From Prinsepia uniflora (lineage: Eukaryota > Streptophyta > Magnoliopsida > Rosales > Rosaceae): a stretch of DNA of 64,000 nt. The position numbers and the translations under genes were made by a program. Shown one piece after another: positions 45,406-57,329 of the stretch (its first letter is position 1; each line of letters begins with the position of its first letter). The DNA is taken from assembly GCA_032719365.1 (NCBI GenBank), contig CM064868.1, positions 74,649,266 to 74,713,265 on the forward strand, written 5' to 3'. The notes beneath the pieces are model-generated. The model was not told the DNA's origin. It saw nothing but the letters and a program-made list of their open reading frames with translations, and did not search any database.

Positions 45406-48338
45406 TGTAACAACCCATACCTTCGGGAAGGGTAAAAAAATGTAATTTTGTAAAAGTTTTGTATAAAAGGACGATTTTGCCCGTGTGAATAGTAGGCCAA
45501 AAGTTGACTTTTCGATTTACCAGTTGGATGAGTGTTGACTATTGACAGTGACGTAGTTTAGGACGTGACGAGTCCGTTGACAGGTGGCAGGTTCGATTTG
45601 GACAATCGGAGAAAAATTTATGACGTTCGGAAGATTGAGGGCATTATCGTAAATTTGACTAATTAAGGAAAATGTTGACTTTTTGGAGGACTGGTGATTT
45701 TTACGTAGACCGAGGACCGTTAGATAGGTCTCGACGTCCTGAGTATAACGACAGGCGGCATGCAGTCATCGGACGTCGGACGGAATAGTTACGGGTCTAG
45801 AACGTTCGAGGGCAAAACGGTAATTATTAAACTGAGGGGTATTTTGGTCATTTGTTTTAGCCAATCAGAAGAGGACAAGTGGCTGAGTGGGATAGGATAT
45901 TTTGTGCTGCTGTCCATGGGATTGTGGACACGTGGCTGGGCACCAGAGGCTTCTACAAGTGTGTATCGTATACACGGCCACAAACCGTTCAAAATCAAAT
46001 CGTGCATTTGGTTCAAACACAGAAAACAGAGGGTGAGAAATTGGGGAGGAATGATCGATTCTGTGCAAGGGAGAGTGAAGAGTGATTCGTGAGAGTGACA
46101 GGGAGATAAGAGTGAGCTGGTGGTCGTGCTGTTGGACGGAAATCGTGCACAGGGACACGGCGGAGGACGGTTGCAATTTCTGGGGGAAACAGAGAGAAGG
46201 TGGACTGTGGCGGTGGCTACGCCGTGAGGTGGCTCAAACCCAGGCAGTGGGAGGCTTAGGAGGTTGCAGGAGACCCAACGAGTACCGTGGCACGCGGCGG
46301 TGCGCACGGCGAAGACAGAATCGAAAGGTGAGTTCTATTCCCCTATTTTTCCCGTGAGTTTCAAATTGAAAATCGTGGACCTAGAACTAGAGTCGAGGGG
46401 ATTGGTGAGTGAAGTGAGGTTTAGGGAGGTCCTAGGAGTAGTTTGTGACGGTTTCCGTGATAGGGAAGTTCACGGTGGAGGCGATGCGACGGCGGGTACT
46501 CTTTACCCTGTTTGGCCGTGAATTTCAAACGAGAAATCGTGGATTTAGAGAGTGAGTCGAGGGTTCCTGTGAGTTGTGTGTGTTTCAGTGAAGTTGTGGG
46601 AGGAGTTTAGAATGACCACCGTGAAGGGGGAAGCACTGGGTGGCCGGGAAGGAAAACAGAGGGTTGTTTGGTTTTTCTTTCGAGCTTCAGTCGTGAAGCT
46701 GTGGGTCGAGTCGAACCAAGAGAGTGAGGGGGATGAATTCTTTGAGAGTGGACGAAGCTTTAGGTGAAGATAAGAGGGGAAACGGTGGCCGGACGGTGGA
46801 GAATGGCTCTCGCCGGTCCGGGTTGCAGCCTGGTGCGAACCGGGTTCGATCGAGGAAGACAGTGGCACTGTAGTAGGCGCGTGAGGCCCACGCGTAGCCA
46901 CTTTACGCGGCGCGTGGAGGCGCGTGGGGAGGAATCCGGCCAAGCTTCCAACATGGTTTTAGTTCTAAATGTTCTAAGTAATTCAATGGTATAAGTTTCG
47001 GGTTAATCGGACGAAGTTACGGGATGGTTCGGGAATCCGGAAGGTTTAGAGTTTATGAATAAAATATTATTTAAATTCCCGAAAAAGTGGGGAACTAGGG
47101 TGAGTATCCTTGATGTAATTGTGACCCTATTTGATGCATATTGACAGGACGGGAGACGTCTGAGACGGTCGAGGAGCGCACGGAGCGCAATTGACTTGTT
47201 TCGATCTGTGAGTGGACTCTTTCTTTTCTTTCGAGTATGCCTAACTGTTTTTATTAATGATTTAGGATATTAAGCTTGTTTTTATGCTTCTTGTTGACGG
47301 TTATATGTGTTTGCTATGGTTGCACGTTTTTCGAGATATTTTTGGGATTTCACACGTTTTTCGAGAAAAGCTGATTTTCGGACCTTGATGACATTTTTTG
47401 AGGATTTAAATTTATAAATGTTTTCTGATAATGATAAATGGGTTGTGAAAAATGATTTGTGGTTACATGTGATTTTTGGTATAATACTGGATTTCTGGAT
47501 TTGGGTTCGAAACGTCGGTTCTGAACGCCGGAAGGGCTTCGAACCGGGGATTTCGAATTCGAGTTTGGTGATGGATTTTGAATTGGTTTACACTGAATTG
47601 GGATTGGATTTGCTGGATCTGGATATGGGTTTAAAGACCCGGATATTGATTAACGAGGGACGGGCCTGGATTGAGTTTAAAGACTCGGGAGTTTAAAGAC
47701 TCGGATATATTGATTTTCCCCCGTAGGCCTTTGAGTTTAAAGACTCGGGAGTATAAAGACTCGGATTACATTAAGGCCTGGTTGAGTTTAAAGACTCGGA
47801 TAGCCCCAGCAGGTTTGATCAGATAATGGTGTTGTTATAGTGTTTCTGTTTCTTATGGTGTTTCTGTTTCTTATGATCTTTTATAGTGTATCTGTTTCTT
47901 ATGATGTTTCTTGGTTTATAATTATTTTAATCACTGAGTTAGGCATGTGATTTCAAATCGGAGGGAACAAAGTGTTCTAGTCTCTTAGCTTTGATTTGAT
48001 AATAAACGGTTTTCAAACTTTCATTTTCTTTTAGTCCACTCACATCGTTTGGTTTTAAATTTTCCCTCCAGGTCGTGGTGATAGCGCTGGGGTGAACGTT
48101 GAGGCAGATATCGAGGCATAGAGCTTCTAACGTTCTTCCGTTGCCACACTAGCATAGTAGGATTTTGTGCCCATTTTGTAGAACTATGCTCTGATTGACA
48201 GTTGTATATATTTACTCCTTCGTCTGATAGTTATGCTTATTGTGGTTTCGAGGTTATTTTGGTACTTTAGGCGTGATTGTCAGACGGAAGCAGGATTCAT
48301 CCCGGGTATCAAGGTGATATTTGGGACGGGTCCTGACA
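45406..48338 (+). mobile_element. LTR-family unit G (solo-LTR-like, second subfamily)
   Basis: It begins TGTAACAACCCATACC and ends GGGACGGGTCCTGACA, 2933 bp, with exact duplication CAATA (45401-45405 and 48339-48343). It inserted precisely at the D/C border. It belongs with unit L to a subfamily whose head differs (5' stem CCTTC-gg-GAAGG, 45420-45431). It still shares the CACGCG cluster (46876-46930), an exon-like block (47148-47217) and a dyad array. Open frames 45760-46307 on both strands are repeat-derived. Confidence 0.88.
47620..47815 (+). repeat. GAGT-TTAAAG-ACTC dyad array (unit G)
   Basis: The 14-base dyad GAGTttaaagACTC followed by GG occurs about five times, some copies only 18 bp apart. 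Partial units with loops aaagac and tataaag occur beside them. The same array is at 63640-63830 in unit L. Confidence 0.85.
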
Positions 48339-51260
48339 CAATATCCATCCCTTCTCTCTTTCGATCAACCCAAAAAAAAAACTCGAAATCCCCAAAATCA
48401 ACCCTTTCCCCAATTTGATTCAGTTTGAGGCCAATAGAGTGGCTAAGGGTGAGTGGGGGATTGAGAGACACCATGGGAGGCTACAGGACCGCCGTGAATG
48501 GCGGAGGAACCTAGAAAACCCAGGTAAACCCGAAACCCAGTTTTGGGTCAAAATTGAAAATGGAAATTTTGGACGTTTTGTTGAAGGTTTGAATTGATCC
48601 TAGCAGGTTCTAGGGATTGAGGCGAGTTTAATGGACTTGTTTTCAAGGCAAGAGGTGGCCAGAATCGAAGGCTATCGAAGGAGGAAAAATTGGGCAGTGA
48701 AGAGCAAATCGAACATGTAGTTTCTAAACTGTTTTTCCATATTTTAATCACATGGATCGATTAAGGATGACTAGACGATCACGTAGGAACCAATGACATC
48801 GAAAACTATGGTCGGAGGTGTGTATTCCAGTCGGGTTAGGTCGCGGGTACTGTGCGACCCGGTTGTAGGACCCGTCAAAGGACAGGGATGACATGATGAC
48901 GCCAGCGATGATGTCATCCTGTCATATCTGACAATGTTAGACATGGGCAAATAGGAACTCGACACGTGACACTGTCAAGGTTGTCAGTGCTGACGTCAGC
49001 GTTGACTTTTAAGGGTGGACCAGACACGTGGGGGCGTGTGGGCTCAAATTTCAAGGTGGGCTCAGTGTCATTTTAAAGGTATCGACGATCTAGATCCAAT
49101 GGTGGTGGTTTCTGGTCGATCGGATATCGTTAAGTTGGTTAAATTGAGGTTTTTCACCTCGAGAAATGTGTCCAAGGCACGTTAACTTTTTCGGGAGTTT
49201 TGGGGGTTTATTCTATGGACTTATATAAATAGTTAGTGACCTTCGAGTGTGATTTAGACAGGTCTGGATGACCCGAATAGGGTGATTTAGCCTTGGGAGG
49301 CTTATGTCACATGTATCGAGACAACAGCTAGGACGGTCTGTGAGTGGACATTGATTCCTAAATTAATGCATGCATAACTGTTTTATATATTTTAAATATG
49401 TGATTTATGATGAACACGATTGTGGTATTGATGATTTACGTATTTGCACATATTTCAAGATTTATGGTTTATACTATGCTTATACGTGCTGGTATTTCTA
49501 TGATGGTTTGATGGAATGGTTTTGGATTGGAAAATATGGATTCGAGCATGAGACCCATTTGATTTGGAAACTATTGGATTTGAAGTCCATTTGATTTAAT
49601 GAGATATCGGGTTGGAGGCCCGATTGTCTTACATGATTGGGCTTGAGGCCCAATTGTTTTATGATATCGGGTATGAGTCCCATAGTGGTTGATAAAATGT
49701 GATTTTGGGTTCGGAGACCCTAAATGGAATTGGATTTGTGGATTTACGATAGTTTTATGGAAATCCCAGGCATAGTTCTTTGAACGATTTGAGATGATTT
49801 ATAAAATAGTTTCCATATACCATCCTCACGAGTGGTTGCCCTCCATACGTCTCGTAGTATCCTGGAGTGGTTGGTTGTCTCCTCCAGACGTCCCGTAGTA
49901 TCCTGGAGTAGTCACAAAGCATTGTCTGCGAGGGGTCATTACATAGAGCAACTGGTCCGTATAGTGATTGAGAAACAGGATTGCTAGAGGTTAAAACCTC
50001 CCCCCAGGGAGGGTCATTGATCTGCGGGTCATTAACCTTGGTGGACCTTGGGGAGACTCGAGATTGAGACCCTGAGTAGCACGCGTAGCTTTGGAACCGT
50101 GACGATATTGATTGTGACATCTGGGATGTTAGGCATCAGGGATGTCGATGATTGGTTTTGGGTTGAGTTCCCATATGATTGGTTTTGGGCTGAGTTCCCA
50201 TATACTTTGGTTCACAGTTTTGGGCTAGGGCCCTAATGATTTGAGGAAGGAAATGGCTTTGGTTATCTAACTGCTTTATTATCTTTGATTTGAGGAAATA
50301 AATTGGTTTTCGTATGCATGCATGCTTTTTAGCAAAGAGCATAAACGTCTTTTTTGTGAAATGGTTTTATTAAATTATTTATTTCTTCCACTCACAAATT
50401 TTAATGGTTTTTAATACCCTTCAGGTTGATCGCAGATGCAGGCTGTAGCAGAGACCGAGACATTACACTCTTCCACTGATCCTAGCGCACTCTGAAAGTC
50501 CCGAATGAGCGGAGGTTTTAGGTTATCCCTTGTCTGACCTTTCGTGTCATACGTGGGTTAGACGGGAACATGACACATCCTTTGTTAATCCCGGGGGGAT
50601 TGAGATGGGTCGTGTCAATGACCCATCGCATGCAATGCGCTGTGACCGCTCCATGGTACTAATAGCTAGATGAGACAATAGAGCTAAGGTAGGTCTATAC
50701 AGTCTATAAATTAAGAAAATCATCGGAAACTGTGGTCGATCCTGAAAACAGTTCATATACTAACCAAAACGGGTCTCATGCCCAAAACATCGTAAAACGT
50801 GTGAAATAATAAATCATGGCATCTCAAATACTGCAATTATAATTATAAAATGAAGTAATTAAAACAGTTTATGCATGCAAAGGTTAATGAAATCAAAGAC
50901 CCACTCACAGTCCGGTCCCGCCGCTAACCGAACGTTTAAACCTGTCCTGACGCTATTGTACAGTCTCTGTCCTGTCCATAATAAATGTAAAGGTCACTAT
51001 AGGTCTCTACAAACTCAAACATGAAACCCTAGAATAGAACCGGCCTAGGAAAACCGTCCGAACACGATTCCTGATGCATTAAACCCAGTTTTGATCCACT
51101 TACCGCGATCAGAGATCGTTAAAAATAATGCTGGTCCCACCTCGAGATTCGCACCCATATGCCCCCACACGCCAGGTCAACGCTGCTACAGTGCTAATGT
51201 CAGCATGACGTCGCTGATCACGTCATCTCTGACGTCACGGTGTTTCATCGCAGTATTTCT

Positions 51261-52195
51261 TCACGTATCATTATGGGTGCTTCAAAAATTAACCACATTG
51301 ATTAAAATAAAATTATATAATAATTTTTTTATTTTTTTAAAAATTGAATCGAAATTAAAAATAAAAAATATTTTTTACATTCTATTTCTAATTTTCAGTT
51401 TGATTTTCACTATTTTGTTTTACTGACCAAACCAAGTAACACCGTACACATCATAAAAAAATAAACTTTCTTTTCTTTCAACAAAAATGTAATTTAGTTT
51501 TCCATGAAATGATTTCCCCCTTTATTCATCAACATTGATTAGATTGGGTAGACTCATTAGCCATGAGAACATGAAAATCATTTCAATTTGTAAAAGAGAA
51601 ATCATAGCTAGACTCTCGAGATTACAATTTTTTGGTTTTTAACGACGAATAGGTGGATAAGTGAAAACTCAAGTTTCAAATTAAGTTTGTTTGAGTTAGA
51701 GATACAAAATTGGTATTTGATTTATGTCAGTCTCTCTAAGTCTTCTCGATCCATCACAGATGAATTATTTGTTGAAATTTTTTGAATATTGTGTGTCAAT
51801 AATAAAAAAATCCTTTTTCTTCTTCAAATAATTGCAAAAAAGGAAATAATAAGCAAGAAATAAAACCAACATAACGTCACGCGCCGAAGAAAGCGTCTGG
51901 TGATTTGTACCGATGAGTGACGAGTCTGATGACTCAGTAGCACACTACTGGAGGGGGCGGAGGAGAGGCGCGAGAAGAGAGAGCGCGTCACCATCTTTGA
52001 AAAGAAATGTAGGTTAAAGAAGGAACACGCGCGGGTCCCACGGTGGTTGGGTCCACTTTTCTTCCTTTGTAGGTCTCTGAGCTAATACTAAAGTGCGCGC
52101 GCAGCCCATACAAAAAAGCAAAAGCTGTAAACACCTCTGTAATTAGTAATTACCACCACCATTATAATCGCTTAATAAAGCTTTTTTGGCTGGTT
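51261..52195. other. Intergenic sequence and kinase upstream region
   Basis: It is AT-rich to about 51850, then contains several ACGT/CACGCG-rich and TGACTCA (51930-51936) motifs ahead of the kinase leader. No open frame of note is present. A TATAAT at 52163-52168 is a possible core promoter. Assignment is by position only. Confidence 0.4.
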
Positions 52196-53092
52196 TAAGT
52201 CTTCCCCAGAGACAGAGACACACCGGGAGAGCTCTAGAGAGAAAAATTAGAGAGGGAGGAAGGGAGCTCCGGTCGCTTTGGCTCTCTGAAATTGCTGAAA
52301 AAAAGACACCTCGACATTTCATTTGCAAGCCTTTATTTTTTGGGAAAAAGAAAAGCTGCGAGTGAGAGACTTTGGTGAGAAAGTCCTAAATTGGGAGGCT
52401 AGCCCTTTAGATTTCTCGTTGTAGTTGTGTACAGGGGATCGTCCGTACGGATTCATGCTCAGTTCGTTTTTCTCTGGTGCGTTTGCCGTTTTGGTTTTTA
52501 TCTTTTTGAAATTTTCATCTTTTTTGTTTATATCTAAATTTGGTTGTTTCGAGATCTTTCTCTGTTTTAACTGTCCGTGGATTCCACATTTTCTGTCTCA
52601 CTAAAAAAAAATTGCTGGGTTTATGAGGGAGTGGCTTGTTGAGCTTGTGGGATTTGCTCATTTTGGTATGATTAATGATTTTTGACTGCCAGGTAAATTA
52701 GGGATTGGGCGAGCCACTGATTGATACTGAGTCTTGTTTGACTGGGTTGGGTTTATGGAAAATTTGCAAGTTGGGGTTTTGTGGTTTGAGTCATTGATCG
52801 TGGGAAGGTTATGCAGCTATATGCTTAATTGACATTCCAAATATGTATACTTTATTCACATTTCATATTTCATTATGTCTTGATTCTTGTCTGTTGTACG
52901 TGGGTGTCTGGGTGCGTTGTTTTTAAATGGTCCTTTGTTTGATTTGATTATATTATTCTATTAGTGCTTTTGTCAAAGAAGTCGCTTGTTGGCTGTTTGT
53001 GTGGTGTCTAAGTTGGAATGGAATTATGTTTTGTGGGCTAACCTACTGATTAAGATCTTACCATACATGTGAAGAATTCTATAAGCTAAATC

Positions 53093-53122
53093 TTTTTTTT
53101 TTTTTTTTTTTTTACTTTGCAG
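53093..53122 (+). other. Likely 3' end of a 5'UTR intron of the kinase gene
   Basis: A run of 21 T is followed by actttgcag (AG at 53121-53122), 48 nt before the start codon: a textbook polypyrimidine tract and acceptor. Possible donors are tctctg|gtgcgt near 52477 and gccag|gtaaat near 52692. Transcript data would be needed to choose between them. Confidence 0.5.
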
Positions 53123-53170
53123 AGATTTTTTGATTTGAATTTTTTTCTATGAGATACACGCTTATCGGAC

Positions 53171-56100
53171 ATGGAGAGGGGTTCAGAATCAAAGGTGCTT
53201 CCTGGGAAATTGCCCAAATTAGGTGAACTATCATATACACGTTCGACTTCAACAAGGGTAGTGGGTCACTTTTCAAGTGTGCGCTCTGGTTTTGTGCGAG
53301 AAGATGTTGTTTCTGCAAGAGACAGGGGTCACTTATCCAATGGGCGTTTGGGCTTGGTGAGAGAAGAGATTGCATTGGCAAGACAAATGGCTGAGTTATC
53401 AAATGTGCATCCCGTTATGGTAAAAGATGGAAGATCTAATGCACGGGAGTCTCAAGATTCAGACTCCCCTCTACATTTAAGAACAAGGAAAGGAATGATC
53501 TCCTTTCCAGAAGAGGAAGAACTTATGTCTGACTCTCTTTCATTTGATGAAGGTGGTCCTAGTTCTTTCTCTGGGGTCAGTCACCCTCCAGAACCTGTTG
53601 ATATGGATTTAATGAAAACAGTGTGTGTACCAATTGGTCAGAATAAGTCTGAGCCTCGATGCTTGATGAAGAGCTTATCTATGAAAGGTCCTTTTTTAGG
53701 AGATCTTTCCCTCCGGGTTCCTGCCAAGAAGCCAAGCCCAACTATCCTTTCTCCTGCAGAAAGCTTGGTTGAAGAGCCCAATGACTTAGGTGCATTGTCT
53801 CCACCATTTGCGGTTCAGCGTGCATCACAAAATACAGATAATTCACTCCTTCCTCCAGATTCTGAGGAGAAGGAGTGTGTTTGGGATGCTTCTTTGCCTC
53901 CAAGTGGCAATGTAAGTCCACTTAGTAGTATTGATAGTGCTGGTATTGCCACTGCTATGAGCATTGTCAATAGCTGCACTGGTACATATAGGAGTGATGC
54001 ACTCACAAGTGATGGAATGCTTAGTATTGAGAGAAACTGTGAAAGTACTAAAGGGAGTGTTAGAGGGGATTCACTTGAGAGTGCAAAAACTAGCATTAGT
54101 CGAGCAAGTGATAGTAGCGGCCTTAGTGATGACAGTAATTGGAGCAATGTTACTGGGAGTGCCAATAAGCCCCATAAAGGAAATGATCCTAGGTGGAAGG
54201 CTATTCTTGCCATTCGAGCTCGGGATGGGATCTTGGGTATGAGCCATTTTAGATTACTCAAACGGCTTGGTTGTGGTGATATAGGCAGTGTTTATCTTTC
54301 AGAGCTGAGTGGAACCCGCTGTTATTTTGCAATGAAAGTAATGGACAAGGCATCTCTTGCAAGCAGGAAGAAGTTAACTAGGGCTCAGACAGAAAGGGAG
54401 ATTTTGCAACTGCTGGACCACCCATTCCTTCCAACTCTGTATACACATTTCGAGACTGACAGGTTCTCCTGTTTGGTCATGGAATATTGTCCCGGTGGTG
54501 ATCTGCACACTTTGAGGCAACGACAACCTGGAAAACATTTCTCAGAGTATGCTGCGAGGTATGATTCTTCTTGCAGTTGCCTAAAGTATTTGACTGTTAT
54601 TTATTTTGATTCTTCTTTCAATGCCCATCTTTCTTTATATCGATCTGTATCTTTTTGTGCTTCGATGTTGCCTTTTTGAGAGTTTTCCAGCATGGTATTC
54701 ATTAAACAGTATTAGATTGGCAGATGAGCATTCTGTTTTCCATGAGCATCTTTATATGCACTATTAGTAGATAAAATAATTTCTTCACTTATCTTGACGA
54801 CCTGTTGCAAATTGTTTCTCGAGAAACATTTAGGTTTTAGAGACTCCGTTTCATCTCTTTGATATTTCTTATGCTGTGAGACATGTTGGTTTTGTAAATA
54901 CCTTTCTTTTTATTACATTAAGAACTCAACTAATATGGTCATTAGTTACAAATTCTTTGTTGCTGAATTCAGGCATTGGAATTATTAATAAAAAAAAGTA
55001 TCAGGTTTTGGAGTTTGGTTGTTTATGATTGGACTGCAGGCCTTTTTTAATCCACATATTGTGTACAAGAATGATCAAAGTATCAATAATCAAAATTGTA
55101 GTCTGAACTAAATACTGAACACAATATCAAAGTATTAACCTTGATAGTTTGGCTATATATACTTGGCTCTGCCCTTGTGTCAATGTCTACAACGTGCCTC
55201 CAGTTTACATGAATTTTGTACTAGGTTGACGCATCCAAGCCTGAAAATGTTGGATCAATGATTTGGAAGTTGGAATTTTAGTTGGACTATGCTTTCTGTT
55301 GCCCTTTTGAAAGGTTGTTACTGCATTGGAGAAAAAGTCTTCTTTGAAGCCAGAGAACAGTACTAAATCAGTACTAACTTTCTTTTCTTGCATTAATAAT
55401 GATGACCTCAGATCTGTAAGAAATTAAAGCCTAATGTAAAAATAGGTGACTATTCAACCCTTTCTTAATTACACAGATGTTCGGATAACTTAAATTATGA
55501 TCAGTTGGGCAAGTCCTCTATATGCAAACCATATAGATGCTAAACAGAAGGGAATCTATCTTCACCTAGGGCGGACCACCCGTGTTTTAGCTGGGGATCA
55601 GAATACTTGGTTCAGTGTAATTTTATGATTTGAGTAGTTCTGAACTTCTGATACATGCTGGTGTAGAGGATAAGGGAGATCCCTCTAAAAGAGTTATGGG
55701 GGGAAGGGGAAAAAGGGGTGCATGGACAAAACCAAAAAGGAAGTGGCAGGCAAGGATTTATGTTATATGTACCCAACCAGGATGTCTAGGTTGACATCAA
55801 TGTCAGATCTCCCCAACCTGGATGTCTAGGTTGACATCAGTATCCGATCTGCAATCTCTAACAGTGCTGAGTTGGAAATTAGTCAAGGAGGTTTTTGGAT
55901 GCATTTGCAAGCTTCAGTTTCCTTTTTTTATCTCTCTACTTGATTGCAACAGTGGTCGTGTTTGATTTAGGAACATGCAAAATGGAAGAGACAAAAAAAA
56001 AACTATAATACTTATAAATGGATCCCACTTGCTTCTTACATCCTTCTTGTTCTCCATTTCTTGGTTTCTCCTAGGATGTTTTTTTTCTTTTTTGAGAAGT

Positions 56101-57329
56101 CCTACGGGGGGCTTTTTGGAATGCATGGGATTGGAACGTGCCTTTGCAAGTCCTATGTATTTCAAATGCTATCACAAATCAACGTCTGATTTCCAAATAC
56201 AACCTACTGTCCATCTACAAGGATTCAATGGAACAAAGATTGCATAGCTGTCCAATAATCTGAAAATTCTAAGCATGGTTATTCATTTTGTTTTTAGGAA
56301 ATAATGCAGTATTTTTTACTTATCATGTTTGAGAATGTGTTCTGTTTTCCTTGTGGCAGATTAGATGCCGCTGCTTTACCGATCTGCTACGCACCTAGTC
56401 CTGTTTTATCATGTTCTCAGTCAAGTGATTTACTAGTCTGTCTTTGCTCTTGCAGATTCTATGCTGCAGAGGTTCTTTTGGCACTAGAGTATCTACACAT
56501 GCTTGGAGTTGTCTACAGGGACTTGAAACCTGAAAATGTGCTTGTCCGTGATGATGGCCACATAATGCTCTCAGACTTTGACCTTTCCCTGAGATGCGCT
56601 GTTTCGCCAACCTTGATAAGAACATTTGATTCTGATCCTTCAAAACGAGCAGCAGGGGGTGCATTCTGCGTCCAGCCGGCATGTATGGAGCCCTCATCCG
56701 TATGCATCCAGCCTGCTTGTTTGATCCCCAGGATCTTTCCTCAGAAAAGCAAGAAGAACAGGAAAGCTCGAGCTGAGCCTGGGTTTGCCACAAATGCACT
56801 TCCAGAGCTTGTTGCAGAGCCAACTCAAGCCCGATCTATGTCTTTTGTTGGAACCCACGAATACCTCGCTCCTGAAATTATTAAGGGAGAAGGCCATGGG
56901 AGTGCAGTTGATTGGTGGACGTTTGGGATATTCTTGCATGAATTACTGTATGGTAAAACCCCTTTTAAAGGCTCAGGAAACCGGGCTACACTGTTCAATG
57001 TGGTGGGGCAACAACTGAAGTTCCCAGATTCACCTGCAACTAGTTACGCAAGCCGTGATCTAATTCGGGGATTGTTGGTGAAAGAGCCACAACACCGGCT
57101 TGGAGTGAAAAGGGGGGCCACTGAGATCAAACAGCACCCGTTCTTTGAAGGTGTGAACTGGGCTCTGATACGATGTAGCACACCACCAGAAGTACCAAGA
57201 CCAATGGAAGCTGAGCTGCCAGGTAAGTTTGGCCAAGTTGACAATGTTGGCGTGGGAAGCAACAGTAAAAGGATGGCCGGAGCAGACGTGAAGTCTGGGG
57301 GTAAATATCTAGACTTTGAGTTCTTTTAG
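53171..57329 (+). CDS. AGCVIII-type Ser/Thr protein kinase (D6PK/AGC1 group)
   Basis: Two coding exons, 53171-54558 and 56456-57329, join within an Arg codon (AG|A) across a 1897-bp GT-AG intron, giving 753 residues. Residues 1-350 are a Ser-rich, probably disordered regulatory extension. The kinase domain begins near F360 (glycine loop LGCGDIGSV), with the ATP-binding Lys at 389 (FAMKVMD), catalytic YRDLKPEN with D485, and DFD (503-505) in place of DFG, which is diagnostic of plant AGCVIII kinases. An ~80-residue insertion (507-588) has Cys-Gln-Pro-Ala repeats and a basic patch KSKKNRKAR (560-568), as in D6PK-type membrane targeting. SFVGTHEYLAPE follows at 592-603, and the C-terminal FEFF is a PIF-type hydrophobic motif. 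Such kinases phosphorylate PIN auxin carriers at the plasma membrane. The length resembles PAX/AGC1-3 (recalled, not aligned). Frame continuing past 54558 to 54679 is intron. Confidence 0.95.
55777..55855 (+). repeat. Tandem duplication in the kinase intron
   Basis: The sequence (A/G)GATGTCTAGGTTGACATCA occurs twice about 40 bp apart within the intron, each followed by a (G/C)(A/C)GATCT-like tail. It is a small local duplication with no function suggested. The rest of the 1.9-kb intron shows no inserted gene. Confidence 0.65.

Larger units (their letters stand above)
36389..50617 (+). mobile_element. LTR-family unit C (solo-LTR-like), containing D-G
   Basis: It begins TGTAACGACCCGTC and ends GATGGGTCGTGTCA, with an exact duplication ATGAC (36384-36388 and 50618-50622) across more than 14 kb of later insertions. 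Its own sequence is about 2.7 kb (36389-36789 and 48344-50617). It includes the exon-like block 49262-49339, a dyad array at 49545-49690 and hairpins near 50117-50150. The junction atgcatatc|catccc rebuilt after removing D and G matches the uninterrupted sequence in unit E near 39355. Confidence 0.88.
32724..51260 (-). mobile_element. LTR-family unit O, outermost host of the nest, truncated
   Basis: This reverse-orientation unit starts TGGCAAGATCCGTCC. Its pieces at 32724-33281, 36249-36388 and about 50623-51260 join exactly once units B and C and one copy of each duplication are removed. For example, the sequence across C then reads as in unit I (near 18535-18560). The far end is missing: family similarity fades near 51260 without the GGGTCRTTACA terminus. 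It is the oldest layer of this nest by order of insertion. Confidence 0.75.

Noticed and set aside
45789..46307. 172-residue minus-strand frame and overlapping plus-strand frames in units G and L
   Set aside because: They overlap on both strands and change frame between G and L, so they are not under coding constraint.
54559..54679. Extension of the kinase first exon to a stop at 54679
   Set aside because: A GT donor in the correct phase (AG|A) and the matching exon at 56456 restore the conserved kinase domain; the extension is intron.
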